From: Mactra quadrangularis
Lineage: Eukaryota; Mollusca; Bivalvia; Venerida; Mactridae
Direction: 5' to 3'
NCBI GenBank assembly: GCA_025267735.1
Contig: CM046294.1
Coordinates: 32,705,222-32,769,221, forward strand
DNA length: 64,000 nucleotides
Part shown: positions 23,682-35,309 of the stretch, in pieces
How positions within the stretch are numbered: the stretch's first letter is position 1
Layout: each line of letters starts with the position of its first letter
Notes under the pieces: model-generated
Databases searched by the model: none
The model's input: only the letters and a program-made list of their open reading frames with translations
Told to the model about the DNA's origin: nothing
Translations under genes and position numbers: made by a program

Positions 23682-25257
23682 TGCGAGGGATGATCCAAAA
23701 TAACGTGGACTTTTAATAATGCTCTTACAGTTTTAAAAATATTTTTTAAAAACTTATATGGTTGTAAATCGGAACATTAGATGAATCAAACAAAGCAATA
23801 AAATTACAAATATTTTTAATCATAAGACTGCACCATGCGTGTTCATAACCAAGGTAATGCCGATGCGGCGCGCGCCGTTATAATCACTATGTTTGAGAAA
23901 CAGATTGTATTGTTTCTCAGAAAATAATGAAACAAACAGCGCGAAACTTAACCAACTGACGTGTGGGTGTATACATGACGTCATGTCCAAATTTGACTTC
24001 ATTTGATCAAGGCTTATGGAGAAAACAACATTCATAACATGATCTCACCAACGCAACGAACGTTAAAATATTGTCACCTGACCGGATGGAACTATGTTGC
24101 ATCATACAATTTTGTCATAATCTCATAAAAAATGCCAAACAAGACGCTTAAACTGATTGAAAACTCTAAACGAAAAAAATCCAGTCAGTAGAAGTTTAGT
24201 TTTTAAGTGACACGAAAAGTTTGGGAAGGGTAGAGAAAGCTTTCAAGAAAGACAGGGTGGGTGAAGACGGAAAAACGAAGCGACGGCAGAGAAATCAATT
24301 TGGAAAGCACTAAATACGGACCGAGGTCTAACCATTCACGATTTGGCAGATAAGCTTGAAATGGGTTACGGCACAATCAAGCGCATTTTTACCGGCAACC
24401 TGCGGTGTAAAACGATTTTCAAATCTATTTGCCGTTATTTGACATTGAGTACTGTGCTGTGTGAGTGACGATGCCATTAATGTTACGAAGACGTCATTGA
24501 CGCGCGCCGGGACACTGATAGTGATAGTTTTCTAATGATCATTACTTTTTTCTGAGTCAGTATTTTTTTCTGATATTTTGTAAGAATATGCAGGACATAT
24601 TCTTATTTATGTTGATGTACTATGTTTCCTGATTGTACCCATTCTATAAATAGACGGTGAAGATATCACCTCTATACTAAGACGCATAACGATCTCCAAT
24701 CATCCGCAATTTACTTCCGCGTCAAGTAGTTCCGCGTATGAATACAAATATCAAAGAAAATCGTTGTTGTGAATTACTTTGTTGGCATTTTTTCGCCAAA
24801 TATAACTACTAAAATGTAAAATAATGACCGCTTATAGCTACAGGAATATAAATCATATACCAAGTACTTTTAAACCTCTGTAGGTATAGGTACATAGTTT
24901 AACCGTGTACTCTACTTTCGATTTCAAATTATTGTGTAAAGAATGGCAGAATGATGTAAACACGTTATGATAAGGTTTAACTTCCAGTTAAAAAGTTTAA
25001 TTTGATGAGGATAGTTGGTTGGATAGTCAAATTTTATTGAGTAGACACAAAATTCATACTCTATTTGTTCAGATTACTTGAAGTGGAAAGTTGTTAGAAT
25101 GTAAACATTGCCACGTGCTTTCAGGTAAATAAACAGTTTACCCGTGATGCGCGGCGTCTCCGTACAGAGGTCAGTTAGACCGTTTGTGTACAGAATGGAT
25201 TGTACCTAACAAACGTTAACTGTAGCAAAAGTCCACGTTATTTTGGATCATCCCTCG
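23682..25257 (+). mobile_element. mariner element, degenerate, with TA target duplication
   Basis: Terminal inverted repeats of about 31 bp start CGAGGGATGATCCAAAATAA on the left and are exactly complementary on the right (ends CATCCCTCG). TA flanks both sides. The related empty site in element Y copy 2 reads CAAATAGG-TA-GGTC, so the insertion duplicated TA. The left end carries two extra bases (TG) outside the repeat. At 1,576 bp it is longer than typical mariners of about 1.3 kb, yet it keeps only a fragment of transposase, so the interior has been rearranged. G+C is higher than in the surroundings near 23865 and 24500. Confidence 0.9.
24286..24444 (+). pseudogene. mariner transposase fragment (helix-turn-helix part)
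   Basis: In one frame the sequence gives AEKSIWKALNTDRGLTIHDL followed by ADKLEMGYGTIKRIFT. This matches the N-terminal DNA-binding region of mariner transposases (DRRLTIRELAEE...GISYGSVQ.IL pattern) and then breaks down. Upstream coding is frame-shifted (FKKDR...GEDGKT). The catalytic domain with its aspartates was not found downstream. Not functional. Confidence 0.75.
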
Positions 25258-25621
25258 TAGGTCTTATTAGTTGGATTACTCGGATTTCAATGTAAATTTG
25301 CCAAAATTAATCTTGAATTACTTTTTTGTAAATCATAAAATTTGTTTGAAATTCAAGGTAGGTATTTTTAAGGTAAGGAACTATCTAAATTGCATCACTT
25401 CTGTTAATATCTTAAATAACAAGAAGGTTATTAGATGAAATATTTTGTTATCCTTACATAGGAATTCAGTGATAAAATCCGAGGTTTCCAACTGTATGGA
25501 CCTATGTACCAACTGGATTGCTTCAGATTTTATCAGGGAAAGATAACTCACTAAAGTCCCTAATTGATGTAGTATTTGGCAAACAAGCGAGGGCTAATTA
25601 ACAAGACTGCTATATTATTTG

Positions 25622-25688
25622 TAAGGGAGCTAACTCACTGTAAAATATTTGGTACAATACAGTTACCTTACAGTATTAGCTCCCTTGA
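25622..25688. repeat. short hairpin repeat
   Basis: AAGGGAGCTAACTCACTGTAA is mirrored by TTACAGTATTAGCTCCCTT about 25 bp away, with two or three mismatches. The ends resemble those of element Y (AAGGGA...TCCCTT), so it may be a deletion derivative. Confidence 0.45.
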
Positions 25689-25810
25689 ACATCTGTGATC
25701 TTAAATCACTGCCTTGTGTTCATTTATACTCTTTTTATTCTAAATTAAAATGTACTGTTTTCACAATTGAATGGTTTTCTAATGTTTGTATATGTCTTCC
25801 TGTTTTTCAG

Positions 25811-25901
25811 AACTTTACTGATGATGTGACTAACTGATGATGTGACTAATTGATGATGTTAACTACTGATAATGTTATCTGTTTGGTTGTAAACAAGTGA
25901 T
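25811..25901 (+). other. candidate small exon
   Basis: A good acceptor (TCTTCCTGTTTTTCAG, ending 25810) is followed by 91 bp and a consensus donor GTAAGT at 25902-25907. The exon contains an imperfect repeat of TGATGATGTGACTAA and stops in all frames, so it would be untranslated or non-coding. No transcript evidence is available here. Confidence 0.25.
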
Positions 25902-25933
25902 GTAAGTTTTATTATTAATATTTATTTATTTTA

Positions 25934-26661
25934 AAGGTCGTTTGTGTAAATGCTGGACCCCTATTTGCCGTTAATATCTTTTAAACTATAACAGCGATTT
26001 TGCTAAAAAATTTAATACAATCTTATTTCAATTTTTCCTTCTAGGATTTAAATTTTTCAGAATTTTTAATATATAAGTAAAAAAGTTTTCCATAAGTATA
26101 ATTAAAAATATTTGGAATTTTTATCAAAAAACTGGCGGGAGGTATAATAAGCTGTTCTGATTATACCATTGTCATACTTCCAGTGTATTTATACCAAGTC
26201 CCGTGCGTTTACTGTAAATTTGTCGCTTAAATGAACACTGGACGGTCTGCTAAATTGTAAAGCAGAGACCCATCTTTAAAATGGTACTTGTAGAATTGTA
26301 TAGATTTTGATGATACAGACAACAGTGATGATTATATTTGAGTTTGTATAATACTGTTATACTTTGTTATCAAATAAAATTTCTAACCAGGCCTCATATT
26401 TAGCTATTATTTTGTATCTACTGTTATGTGGCTGTTCTGATTATTGAACATACCCATTTACCACGAGTTACTTTTTGGCTGCAAAATTTGCATTGCATGT
26501 CTATGGGAAGTATGTTATGTAATTGAAGAAAAATTCTGAATTTTTGGATTTGAGAAGGAAAATGTTAGTTATGATCACATACAAAATTTGAGTCAATTCC
26601 ATTCGATAGTTATTGAGATATTTCATGGTTTTAGGGGTCCAGCTTTAACGCAAACGACCTA
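25934..26661 (+). mobile_element. 0.73-kb TIR element, copy A
   Basis: Ends AGGTCGTTTGTGTAAATGCT and, inverted, AGGTCGTTTGCGTTAAAGCT, both continuing into GGACCCCTA. Copy B at 35310-36040 has the same ends in the opposite orientation and matches throughout. TA/TATA at the boundaries suggests a TA target. No reading frame; non-autonomous. Confidence 0.85.
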
Positions 26662-26939
26662 TAACTCCATTTTCTGGAGAAGTAAATACACAAATATGAT
26701 AAGTTATACAAAATTAATATAAGTTAGAAATAAAGTGTATAGTTCAATGTGATATACATTGAACTATTGTTTATTCAGATAGAATGCTGGTATTAGGTAC
26801 ATAATATTATAGCCTCTTGGTTAGTGGAACAATTTAAGTCACACTCAATGTGATGGAAGAATATGATCAATTTTAAATATATATTTAAGTCTTAGCAGTT
26901 AGCTACTTTCTGATAGGAGCATGATATGATCATTTACGC
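26662..26939. other. unclassified A+T-rich
   Basis: No repeat partner or frame seen between the TIR element and the LINE fossil. Confidence 0.25.
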
Positions 26940-27860
26940 TTAGGTCTAGATGTCACTGCGACCCAAAAGGTAAGCACAACATAATTAAGTCTTCATTACA
27001 AGCCAAAAAGAAATTACAAAACTTTGTATTAAAAATGTCATATATTGAATGAACGTAATTGTGCCTGTATTGAGTTACATCATGGTTCAGGCAGTTGAAG
27101 AGACAATGACTAAATTTATCGCAGACCATCACACATGTTACAGTATATATCTGACTGATAGCTTGTACAGATGACCTTCACAAGGAATTTCATCATATTC
27201 AAATAGACTGGGTTTGATCTAGAGTATGTCCAGTGAATACTGAGTTTTAGCGTGTCATGTACGAATTTGAATCTATGAAAATCAGAGTCCTCATTTAATT
27301 TATTATTCCATGTTATCTTTCCGTTGTGGAATATAGCTGTATTGCAAGCATTCTTCCATGAGTATTTTGTTGGAAAGGTACTGTTACTTAAGTAGTTGGA
27401 AAGATTGTGATAAAGACTGTTTCTGTAGAATTCTAGTTAAGTCTTTGATAAATCCAGTATGTTTAATTAAGTTACAAGTCATGTGTTGAGATAATTTGTC
27501 ATTTAACATTTGTTTCACAAGATCTGATGGCAAGGCATGACATAGAGTTCCAAGAAAAAGAAGCTTACAAAGATCAATGTATTTTTAGCTTTAATTGATG
27601 ATATTCCAAGAAGACCAGTTACCATCACTGAATGTGTCTGCTGAGGTAAGCCTTGAATGACATTTAGACAGAATTGATGACATGATTCTAACTTTTTCAG
27701 AGTCGAGACGGAGATGTTGTTCCATAATTCAAATGAAAACAGAGTCCTAGGCAGAACACACATCAGATAAAGTTTCACTAAGATTATTGGATTATTGTCC
27801 ATGATGAATAATAAAGTTCCTCACATTGATTGAAGAATATCATGGATATCGAATGGTAAA
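26940..27860 (-). pseudogene. non-LTR retrotransposon ORF2 C-terminal fossil
   Basis: The - strand frame at 27515-27802 gives VKLYLMCVLPRTLFSFELWN, then LKKLESCHQFCLNVIQGLPQ and VMVTGLLGISSIKAK. This is the segment that follows the reverse transcriptase palm in many LINEs (pattern YVLPRLLYGLEVW...LE.FH...L..IQGLP..T...AVYGLLG..PIEAE). Beyond it the frame is broken by stops and shifts, but a CNMC...HCLFNC cluster near 27105-27150 fits the C-terminal cysteine/histidine motif of such proteins. The 5' end is missing, as usual for LINE insertions. Clade not determined. Confidence 0.7.
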
Positions 27861-28126
27861 TTACCACTTATAGATTGTATAACACCAAAATAAAAAAAAG
27901 TTTAAATAAAATATATTTCAAATAGTAAAGATGAAAAGGATTTATTGGAATATTGCTTTAACCGAAAAAGTCTGGTTTAATTCTAATTTTAGGTCGCTTT
28001 AAAATTTTTGATTACAGAGTTAGTTCAGTGTAATTGTTTTACTGAGCAATTGGTTTATCTAACTTCTAATTGAATTTCTTTTCACCTATTTGTACATTGA
28101 AACCATCATACAGTACCCACCAAAAG

Positions 28127-29373
28127 TAGAGCTGGGAACTGCCAGGAAATTTTTACCTCGATATACCGTGATATTATACTAAATACCATGATATATACCA
28201 CGGTATTCCACAAAGTAAGCCTTTACCATGTGCTGTAGTGCTATTAAATGGAAATACACTTTTAAGAAGATCATTTATTATACCCCCGCTTCGAAGAAGA
28301 GGGGGGTATACTGTTTTACCCTTGTCCGTGCGTGCATGCGTCCGTCCGTCCATCCGTCCGTCCGTCTGTTACAAAATTTCCGTCGCAGTTTTCTCAGCAA
28401 CTATAACATGCAGCAGCCTAATACTTTGCATATTGCTTCATCCCATAGTCCCATGTGGTGTAAAGCGATTTCATGCTCCTTGCTCATCTACTTCCTGTTT
28501 GTCGCATATTTTTAGATTTTGGCGGGGGTATCACTAGTGAGCATTAGCTCACAGATTTACTTGTTAACTTTTGAAAACACTGAATCCCTTATTTATTGGT
28601 AGTAAATGTAACAACTGAATCATTCTTGATTTTCAATTTGTTGTTTTTCCCAAATTTATTAAAAATTTATTGATACTTTGTAATCAAAGTTGAAAATAAT
28701 GATCCTGGGTTAAAATGAATCAGTCCGTCTAAAATTTTGTCATGACGCTATACGTGTTGTTATCACGAGGCACTCAAATGGTGTTTATGCTTAAACTTAC
28801 TTAAATTAATGGAGGAATATATACGGCATCATATGTGGAAAAAATGAAAATGAATAAAACACTCGTCAAAGGAAACCTTATATAAAAATGTACTCCGCAA
28901 CCTTTAAAACTGATCGCAAAATCAAGAATTAAATATACATTGTATATACTTACTAAATTTTACGTTCAAATTATCTCAGAAACAGACGACTGTCGAAAAT
29001 CGGTTAATGTTTCTGTCTCACAGAATACAAGACAACATTGCCAGGCGATTGCTACTATGCATGTCTTTTTATAACTTCTACAGCATTATGCAGAGCTAAA
29101 ATTAACTAAAATAGAATTTTTGTCCATGGACAAGTCAAATTTAAAAAATAATTTCATGTACGACTCGAACAACCGTTGATTTCGCCACCTCTGCTGACAA
29201 ACAAAATTGTGTAAAACCAAAATTACGGGTACTACTTGTTCATAGGTACTTCTCACTTGCCTGAAAGGAAGTTAAGTTATATTCAATAATGGTATTTTTG
29301 AAAATACCTGGGTATTGAACCGCGAGATAAAATACCACAGTTACCAGTGTACCGGTTATACCGCACTCTTCTA
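28127..29373 (+). mobile_element. hAT-type element with 8-bp TSD
   Basis: Flanked by ACCAAAAG on both sides (28119-28126 and 29374-29381). Left end TAGAGCTGGGAACTGCCAGG, right end (inverted) TAGAAGAGTGCGGTATAACC. These resemble the TAGAGCTGGGCGGTATACCG ends of a widespread hAT MITE type, and both subterminal regions carry GGTATAC/CGGTA motifs. No transposase frame. A Helentron-like copy is nested at 28280-28565. Confidence 0.8.
28280..28565 (+). mobile_element. Helentron-like element, TACCCCCGCTTCGAAG subfamily, copy 1
   Basis: 5' hairpin ATACCCCC...GGGGGGTAT around GCTTCGAAGAAGAG; GTCC/GTGC microsatellite (28325-28370); short unique body; 3' hairpin GTGAGCATTAGCTCAC, then ACTTGTT (ending 28565). 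Copy 2 (40282-40547) is nearly identical apart from microsatellite length. Overlapping + frames at 28228-28515 and 28238-28537 are repeat shadows. Confidence 0.85.
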
Positions 29374-29525
29374 ACCAAAAGTTACGAGACAAAAATGATT
29401 TTTCTACTATTCTTGAATTTTGATTATCATTCTTATAAAATCATTTTTTTTGGTTAAAATATTTAAATATGGCTTGTGATTAGATGAAAACTAACTTTAT
29501 GAATGCAATACTTCTGACTTCCTTA

Positions 29526-29702
29526 AAGGCTTGGCTTCAACTATAAAAGAGAGAGAATCTTGAAAATGGTCACTCCTTTCTGACCATCTGAGCAGTGAAC
29601 AAGTCAAACCGGAGAGAGAAAATCTTGAACTGTGAAAAATTTACTGTTCAGATTTCAATGAAATTTGATATACTGTTTCTTTGACATATTTTCAATACTT
29701 TT
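29526..29702. other. unclassified
   Basis: Contains two related phrases, AGAGAGAATCTTGAAAATGG and AGAGAGAAAATCTTGAACTG, about 60 bp apart. Nothing else seen. Confidence 0.25.
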
Positions 29703-30135
29703 TATATGCCCGAAAGAATTTCGGACATATTATGTTATAACCCCTGGCGTCCGTCCGTCGGTCCGTTAGCAATTTGGTTTCCGGAGCATAACTTAAGTTC
29801 CATTTGGCCCACAATATTCAAACTTCATAGGATGATTGCCCATATCGAGTAGTAGACCCCTATTGATTTTAGGGTCACAATGTCAAAGGTCAAGTCACTA
29901 TTACCATAAAACTGAAAACAGTTTCCCTAGCATAACTTAAGTTCTATTTTGCCCACAATATTCAAACTTCATACGATGATTGTCCATATCGGGTTGAAGA
30001 CCCCTATTGAATTTGGGGTCACAAGGTCAAAGGTCAAGGTCACTTTTACCTTAAAACTTTTTTTCTCTACTTTGTTTTCCACAATTATTCATGATATGAT
30101 ATTCATCAGAAATATTCTCATGTCTTACAAATGCT
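29703..30135 (+). mobile_element. Helentron-like element, GCATAACTTAAG subfamily, 3'-truncated
   Basis: Same 5' hairpin (ATATGCCCGAAAGAATTTCG), GTCCGTCCGTCGGTCC, two core repeats (GCATAACTTAAGTTC at 29785 and 29931), and the post-core text TTTTTTCTCTACTTTGTTTT as in 17763-18552. The terminal GGGCATATAATGC...CTCTTGTT is missing. Confidence 0.8.
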
Positions 30136-30292
30136 AGTGAGAATTTGTGACTTAAATATCAAGCTCTCATGTTTCGTTTTCTTCGTATCAGTGCTGACTT
30201 ACCTTTTCTCAAGAAGCAGACATCTTCCCCTTATGCTTATGGAAAATCAATATCTATAAAAAATCTTCTATTAACTTTATTGTTGTTTTCAG

Positions 30293-30408
30293 ATCATTCA
30301 TTTCTTGGATCCTGATGTTGCCAACCTGCGATGAGTTCAATACTTGAAGCAACATGTTAGTCACCTAATAAGTTTGGGCAAACAGTTCAATGGTTAAACT
30401 TATTTCTG
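30293..30408 (+). other. candidate small exon
   Basis: Acceptor TTGTTGTTTTCAG (ending 30292), 116 bp of balanced composition, then consensus donor GTAAGTAT at 30409. The longest frame enters open from upstream and closes after about 17 codons, so it would end or lie outside a coding region. Same strand as the 7.3-kb promoter candidate. Confidence 0.25.
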
Positions 30409-30420
30409 GTAAGTATATCA

Positions 30421-30710
30421 AAAGATTTTACACCGATTGTTGCAACACATTGAATAGGTCACATTAAGGCGGTCAAGCAATCTACTCACTGTTCCTTGAT
30501 AGGCTAAATCTCTGGATTAAGCTGTTTACCTGTTACTAGGTGCATCACTGACTGACAGCTGCCCTACATGATTTAGAATCAGTGGTATCAAAGAACATGG
30601 TGGTAGAATTTTTTCAAAAGTTTGCACTGTCAGGGAATCAAACATAGGTACTACATATGACACATGGATCAGTAGATTTGTGTGCAACTGATTGAACTGC
30701 TCAGGTGGAT
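30421..30710 (-). mobile_element. tRNA-derived SINE (family 1), old copy
   Basis: Reverse complement of family 1: tail side TTGCAACACATTGAATAGGT, body GGCTAAATCTCTGGATTAAG and CACTGACTGACAGCTGCCCT, then degenerate B box (CAGGGAATCAAACATAG) and A box (TTGAACTGCTCAGG). More diverged than the other copies. Confidence 0.7.
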
Positions 30711-31263
30711 ACCCTTTTGCTCTTAGAGTCTCATGATGAAATCATTGTAATGAAATAAAAAGCAGTAATCGGCCTTTCCAAGATAAATAAAGTAAGATGA
30801 ACAATTTGTGATATTTCAAGTTAGCTTATTTATAAAGCATAGACTGTATACTAAGAGCTTGTTTACAAGGCATAGACTGTATACCGCTTAAGTGACATTT
30901 TGAAATACTTTTCTTTTAACAACTATTTCATTTAAAGGTACAATGTTACCTCTGCAGAGCGACATTCAACGAGGTTTGAAAAAGTGTCCCTCGACAGAGG
31001 TAGACTTTTTTATCAATCAGATAATATGTCATTTTCGATACAGCAAACTGGCTGTTATCTGTCCCGTAGTGTAAATACTAACTGTTAAGAGTGGATTTTA
31101 AATTGTTTCTTTAGGGGCTCCGTACCTTAGCCATATGAAGTACAAGTATTCATATTGAAGAATTGACATGAGAACTATAACTAAGTGGGGAAATTTGTGT
31201 TCCGACCCACTTGTCATTGTTATTATAATGTTATAATGTACATTTGTTATTGCATAACTCTAA
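30711..31263. other. unclassified
   Basis: Contains a short direct duplication, TTACAAGGCATAGACTGTAT and ATAAAGCATAGACTGTATAC (about 30835-30880), and a local imperfect inverted repeat around CCTCTGCAGAGCGACATT / CCTCGACAGAGG near 30950-31000. No gene seen. Confidence 0.3.
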
Positions 31264-32889
31264 ACACTCATTTTCAATAAGAAGGCGCCAATTGCATTTT
31301 CGCTTGTCGTCGCTATGTCAAGAGCTTACACATTGTAATAAAAGTAAAATGTGTAAGTCATTTATCTTACATATACCTAAGGATGTTGGAACAGCATATA
31401 ATTCTTTTAATCATGCGCGTATGTTTTGGAAAATAAAAATTTAATGTTACGTTTTGTAAGGTTCGCTACTGTCGTCGGTGCAGTTTCATTAATTTAACGA
31501 TAAGTTGTGTGATAATCAACACATACCTGCAAGTTAATATGATTGTGATAATTTTTAAGTAGGGACATTCCTTACTTGAAAATTACTGGTCATTGTGTTT
31601 GCAAGCCGACTTTTGTCAACTTATTGAGCTTTAATTGAGTGTCGCCGAAATTATGTGTTTTACACCTCTATCACTGCCGTAGCATATTATGAAATAGAAT
31701 GAAGTTTATATCAGGTACTTATAATGCTTTGAACAACATCTGGTCCTAATTGAAACAAAATATACAACTTTTCTGTTATATAAGGACTTTTCATCACAGT
31801 ATCATGATTTTTGTCATTTACTTTTTCGCGCAATTTTAAGAGTGCAAGGATCGTTACAAGCTTTATATGTAACGTGCTATAAACAACCATAATATTCATC
31901 ATTCACAATACCATAAATCTCATTTGAATGTATTTAGTAACTATAAAGTTCATTTATTTACGCTAACATCATCAATAATCAATTAGCAAATTCGTTTTGT
32001 AAGGTTCGTTTGGTAAGGTTCGTTGCAACATACACTTGATTGAATTTAAATTGAATAAGCAAGGTTGACATGTGCTTTATTTACGTCAGTTTTAGTGCAT
32101 ATGATATCATTTTCTCTCAAAATAGCTACCACGCCATGTTTTGATGTAAACACTGGATAAGAACCGTATAGTTCTAGAAAGCTTAATAGCTGTTGTAATC
32201 AGAGGCAAGATATAACTCTTTACGTTATTGATACAAACTATGTTTTTGTATAAAATGTGTGACTTTGAATATGTTTACATAGTAATTTACCTTAAATTTC
32301 GAAATACCAATAGCTTTAATCATAAAATGCTACGAGACTCGATGTAAAGTTCGTTACCTTCAGTAACGAACCTTACTTATTAAAAGATGCATTTTTATGA
32401 ATAAAATATAATTCAATCAAATGCTAAGTTTAACAGGATGTACTTACTTGAATCTGCATACAATTTATAATTTTTAAGTGTTTGAGAATGTAACGGTAAA
32501 GGATGTATACGCAACTGACAGACTATAAGTAAGGTCTTACACCCTTCCTACTATAAGGGATTATTCTATCTATAGCTATTACACAAATGAAAATCAAAAT
32601 GTGCTTATGTATGAGTCAGTCATAGATATTTATAGAATCGGCCATATTTTGAGTCGGTATATATGTGTTCATTGGCTATGGTCTATGAAAATACAAACAA
32701 TTTAAACATAGATGTATTGTTTTCAATTATAACTGCAAGTACACTGTTGAAATTCATTGATATAGTTATACCAAATATTAAGAAACTGGTCCCTTTAGTT
32801 AAAAAAGTGCAGTACTACACAGACAGCTCAATATCAATATATAGAAAAAGACAACATTCCAAGTTGTGGCTTATCATGAAGATATGTAT

Positions 32890-35155
32890 AGTTGTTGAAG
32901 TTTTAAATTGTGTTTTAACTATGATATTAGACTATTAGTTAAATAAATATTTCAAGCATGCAAGATTACAATTTACCGTGTAAATTTGGAATTACTTGGC
33001 TTAAACAAGTACAAAACCAAAGTAAGGTTCGTAACGAAATCATCTTAACAGTTGATAAACTACTTTCTGCCAATGGGGTATGTTTTAGCGATATTTATAT
33101 TGTATATGTCACTCGATGTTATTATGCAAGTGTTTTAGGGCTGCAACGGTTCGACGAACTACCGTGAAACTCGAACCGAAGGTGGCCGGTACGAGTGTAC
33201 CGTACCGTGACCTAAAAATCCGAGTGAACCGCGGTCTTATTAAATATTGTCTAACATATATTCCTATTGGTCATTAAGAACGAATTTTAAATCAAAATCT
33301 CATGTCAAGACGACGACAAACACAAGTAAACCAAATTAACACAAATAAATAAATTAGTCGTGATAATCAGTACTTTAAGCCATTCCTATATGTGTGTAAA
33401 TCATATTAATTTTCTGTATTTATCCTAAATAATTAACAAACAAACTGCCATGTACACCAGGTACATTAACCTTTTTTTTGATGACGAACATGTGTTTGTA
33501 ATTTTTAATTGAAACTGATGTAAACAATTTAATATATGTGTCGGCATTTTTCACAGTTTGTCGATATTTGATAGCCTAACAATACAATGTCATAATTGCT
33601 ATGTCTCACCGTGTAATCATAGAGTCTTAGACGCTTCTATAATTTAATTGTTACTTTGAATAATTTTTAAAACAAATGTGACCTAGTTTTTTAATTGTTG
33701 ACTCTATACGCTAAATTATAGGCAGGTTTTGAAAAGATACACAATCGACGATCGCAGGAAAAAACATTTTTAGACTAACGTAAAATTAACTATGACTCCC
33801 GTTATTTTATCATTTTATTTTTAGAAAATTCAAACATTACTTTTCCGTTCGTATAATTTTCCGTATTTTAACAAACTATTTTTCAATGAATATTCGTATT
33901 TTACCGATGCAAGTGTAATCAAAATGTCGTTTGCTAATCGTGAAAGAAATAAAAGCGTTATGTTGTGAATGTGTATTGATATTGATGGATTAAAATGCGT
34001 TGGTGTTCTTAAGACGTGCAATTGTACGATTAACGCTTACAATATAAAATCGCGCTAATTTTCGGCACAAACGCCGAAACTCCAGAACTTTAAAACTCAA
34101 CAAAAGTAATTGTCTAAACAAACTTCATTGTCGTCTTTTTACAACCTTATTATGTCTTAATTAGTAATATTTTTCGTAAAAAAAATCCCTATGATAATAT
34201 GGATATAGTCTAATTGTAATATATTTTCGCGACCCACGCTATTGCATATTAAACTGAAACATTTTTTAAATTTACATAAGTAATGTAAAAAGCTTATTAA
34301 TTGTTCTTCCTAATACAAAAAATGCTTCAGGAACCAACAAATTCAAACAAAAGGTCACTGTTTTCGGGCACACGAATTTGAAACAAATCTTCTAACAACT
34401 GACGTTTTTTTTTGTCGATATTGACAATTTAATGGTAAAATTATATGCATATTGCATATTTATGTAATTTATGAATTCAATTAAAAATTCTTGTGATGCT
34501 ATCATACCTACACTGTATTTATCATTGAAAAACAGTTAAAATAATTACACCTGCTAGTATGCATGACTTTATGAAAATGTTAAGTTTGTTGTTGAATGAG
34601 TATTTCAAAAAGGCAAAGAACAGACAAGATGTTTGTATAAACTTTTTAGCAAATTAAAATACTGTTATGGTTACTATCTGATTTATTAAACACAATTATA
34701 CAAAAGAATCTTTATTATAAATAATATTACCATATTGAACCTAGGTACGTATTGTAAACCTTAACTGCCGTACCTAGGTACGTACCGTACCGCGACTTGG
34801 CTCAAGGTACGCAGCCCTAAAGTGTTTCAACTATCAAATATTTAAATTAAGTCCATCAAATGTCATATATGTTGAATTCCACAAAAACGATCTAATAAAA
34901 AGTACAATTATACAATGCCATTGCTACATGCACTATACTGTTGAAGTTTAATATTGTGTTTTAACTGGCATGTTAGTTAAAAACATGTTTCATGCATACA
35001 CCATTTCATTTAAACGTGTAAAGTTTGAATTACTTGGCTAAAACAAGTACAATGTAAGGTTCGTAACAAAATCGCCATTGCAGTTGATCAGCTAGTTTCT
35101 GCCAATGATGTATACATTGAGCTATACTTAGATTGCACATATCACCCAATACTTT
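32890..35155 (+). repeat. 339-bp direct duplication, first copy split by hAT element
   Basis: Copy 1 (about 32895-33127) and copy 2 (about 34950-35160) share TTGAATTACTTGGCT or similar, ACAAGTACAA, GTAAGGTTCGTAAC, GCAGTTGATCAGCTAGTTTC / ACAGTTGATAAACTACTTTC and TTTCTGCCAATG. Subtracting the 1,684-bp insertion and its 8-bp duplication, the period is about 339 bp. Confidence 0.65.
33136..34819 (+). mobile_element. hAT-type element with 8-bp TSD
   Basis: Ends TAGGGCTGCAACGGTTCG and, inverted, TAGGGCTGCGTACC, with a perfect AAGTGTTT duplication on both sides (33128-33135, 34820-34827). Subterminal regions are rich in GTACCGTACCG/GGTACG inverted motifs. 1,684 bp and A+T-rich inside, without a transposase frame. 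The GGGCTGCAACG end is shared with the elements at 48876 and 63186. Confidence 0.85.
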
Positions 35156-35309
35156 TATGAACCTGTTTGAATATAAACTAAGTGAATAATCTCCTATTAG
35201 TATTTGCAATAGACAATTATACCATGAATGTTTAAATAAGGTTTGGTGTTCCTGTTCTAACAATATTTTTTTGTATTTTCTGTCAATGCTGATGGATAAT
35301 AGTATAGGT

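Larger units (their letters stand above)
23634..25561 (+). mobile_element. small TIR element Y, copy 1, split by mariner
   Basis: Starts AAGGGACTTTAGTCAGTTAT and ends CTCACTAAAGTCCC; the ends are inverted repeats of about 28 bp. Removing the mariner at 23682-25257 leaves about 350 bp. That matches copy 2 (42390-42758, opposite orientation) along its length, including TCAAATAGGTAGGTC across the insertion point. Confidence 0.8.
28111..29525 (+). mobile_element. Tc1-type MITE, copy 3, split by a hAT element
   Basis: Begins TA|CAGTACCCACCAAAAGT, then is interrupted by the hAT element. It resumes at 29374 with ACCAAAAGTTACGAGACAAA and follows copy 2 (50370-51647) to about 29525, where its right end is lost. 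Confidence 0.75.

Noticed and set aside
23820..24035. 71-codon - frame inside the mariner as a second gene
   Set aside because: No recognisable domain; it lies in the rearranged interior of a dead element.
28228..28537. 95- and 99-codon + frames
   Set aside because: Both overlap each other within one Helentron-like copy, and the same peptide recurs at 40191-40519 from the second copy.
32663..32938. 91-codon + frame as the protein of the 5.1-kb element
   Set aside because: A+T-driven composition, no motif, and no related frame elsewhere in the element.
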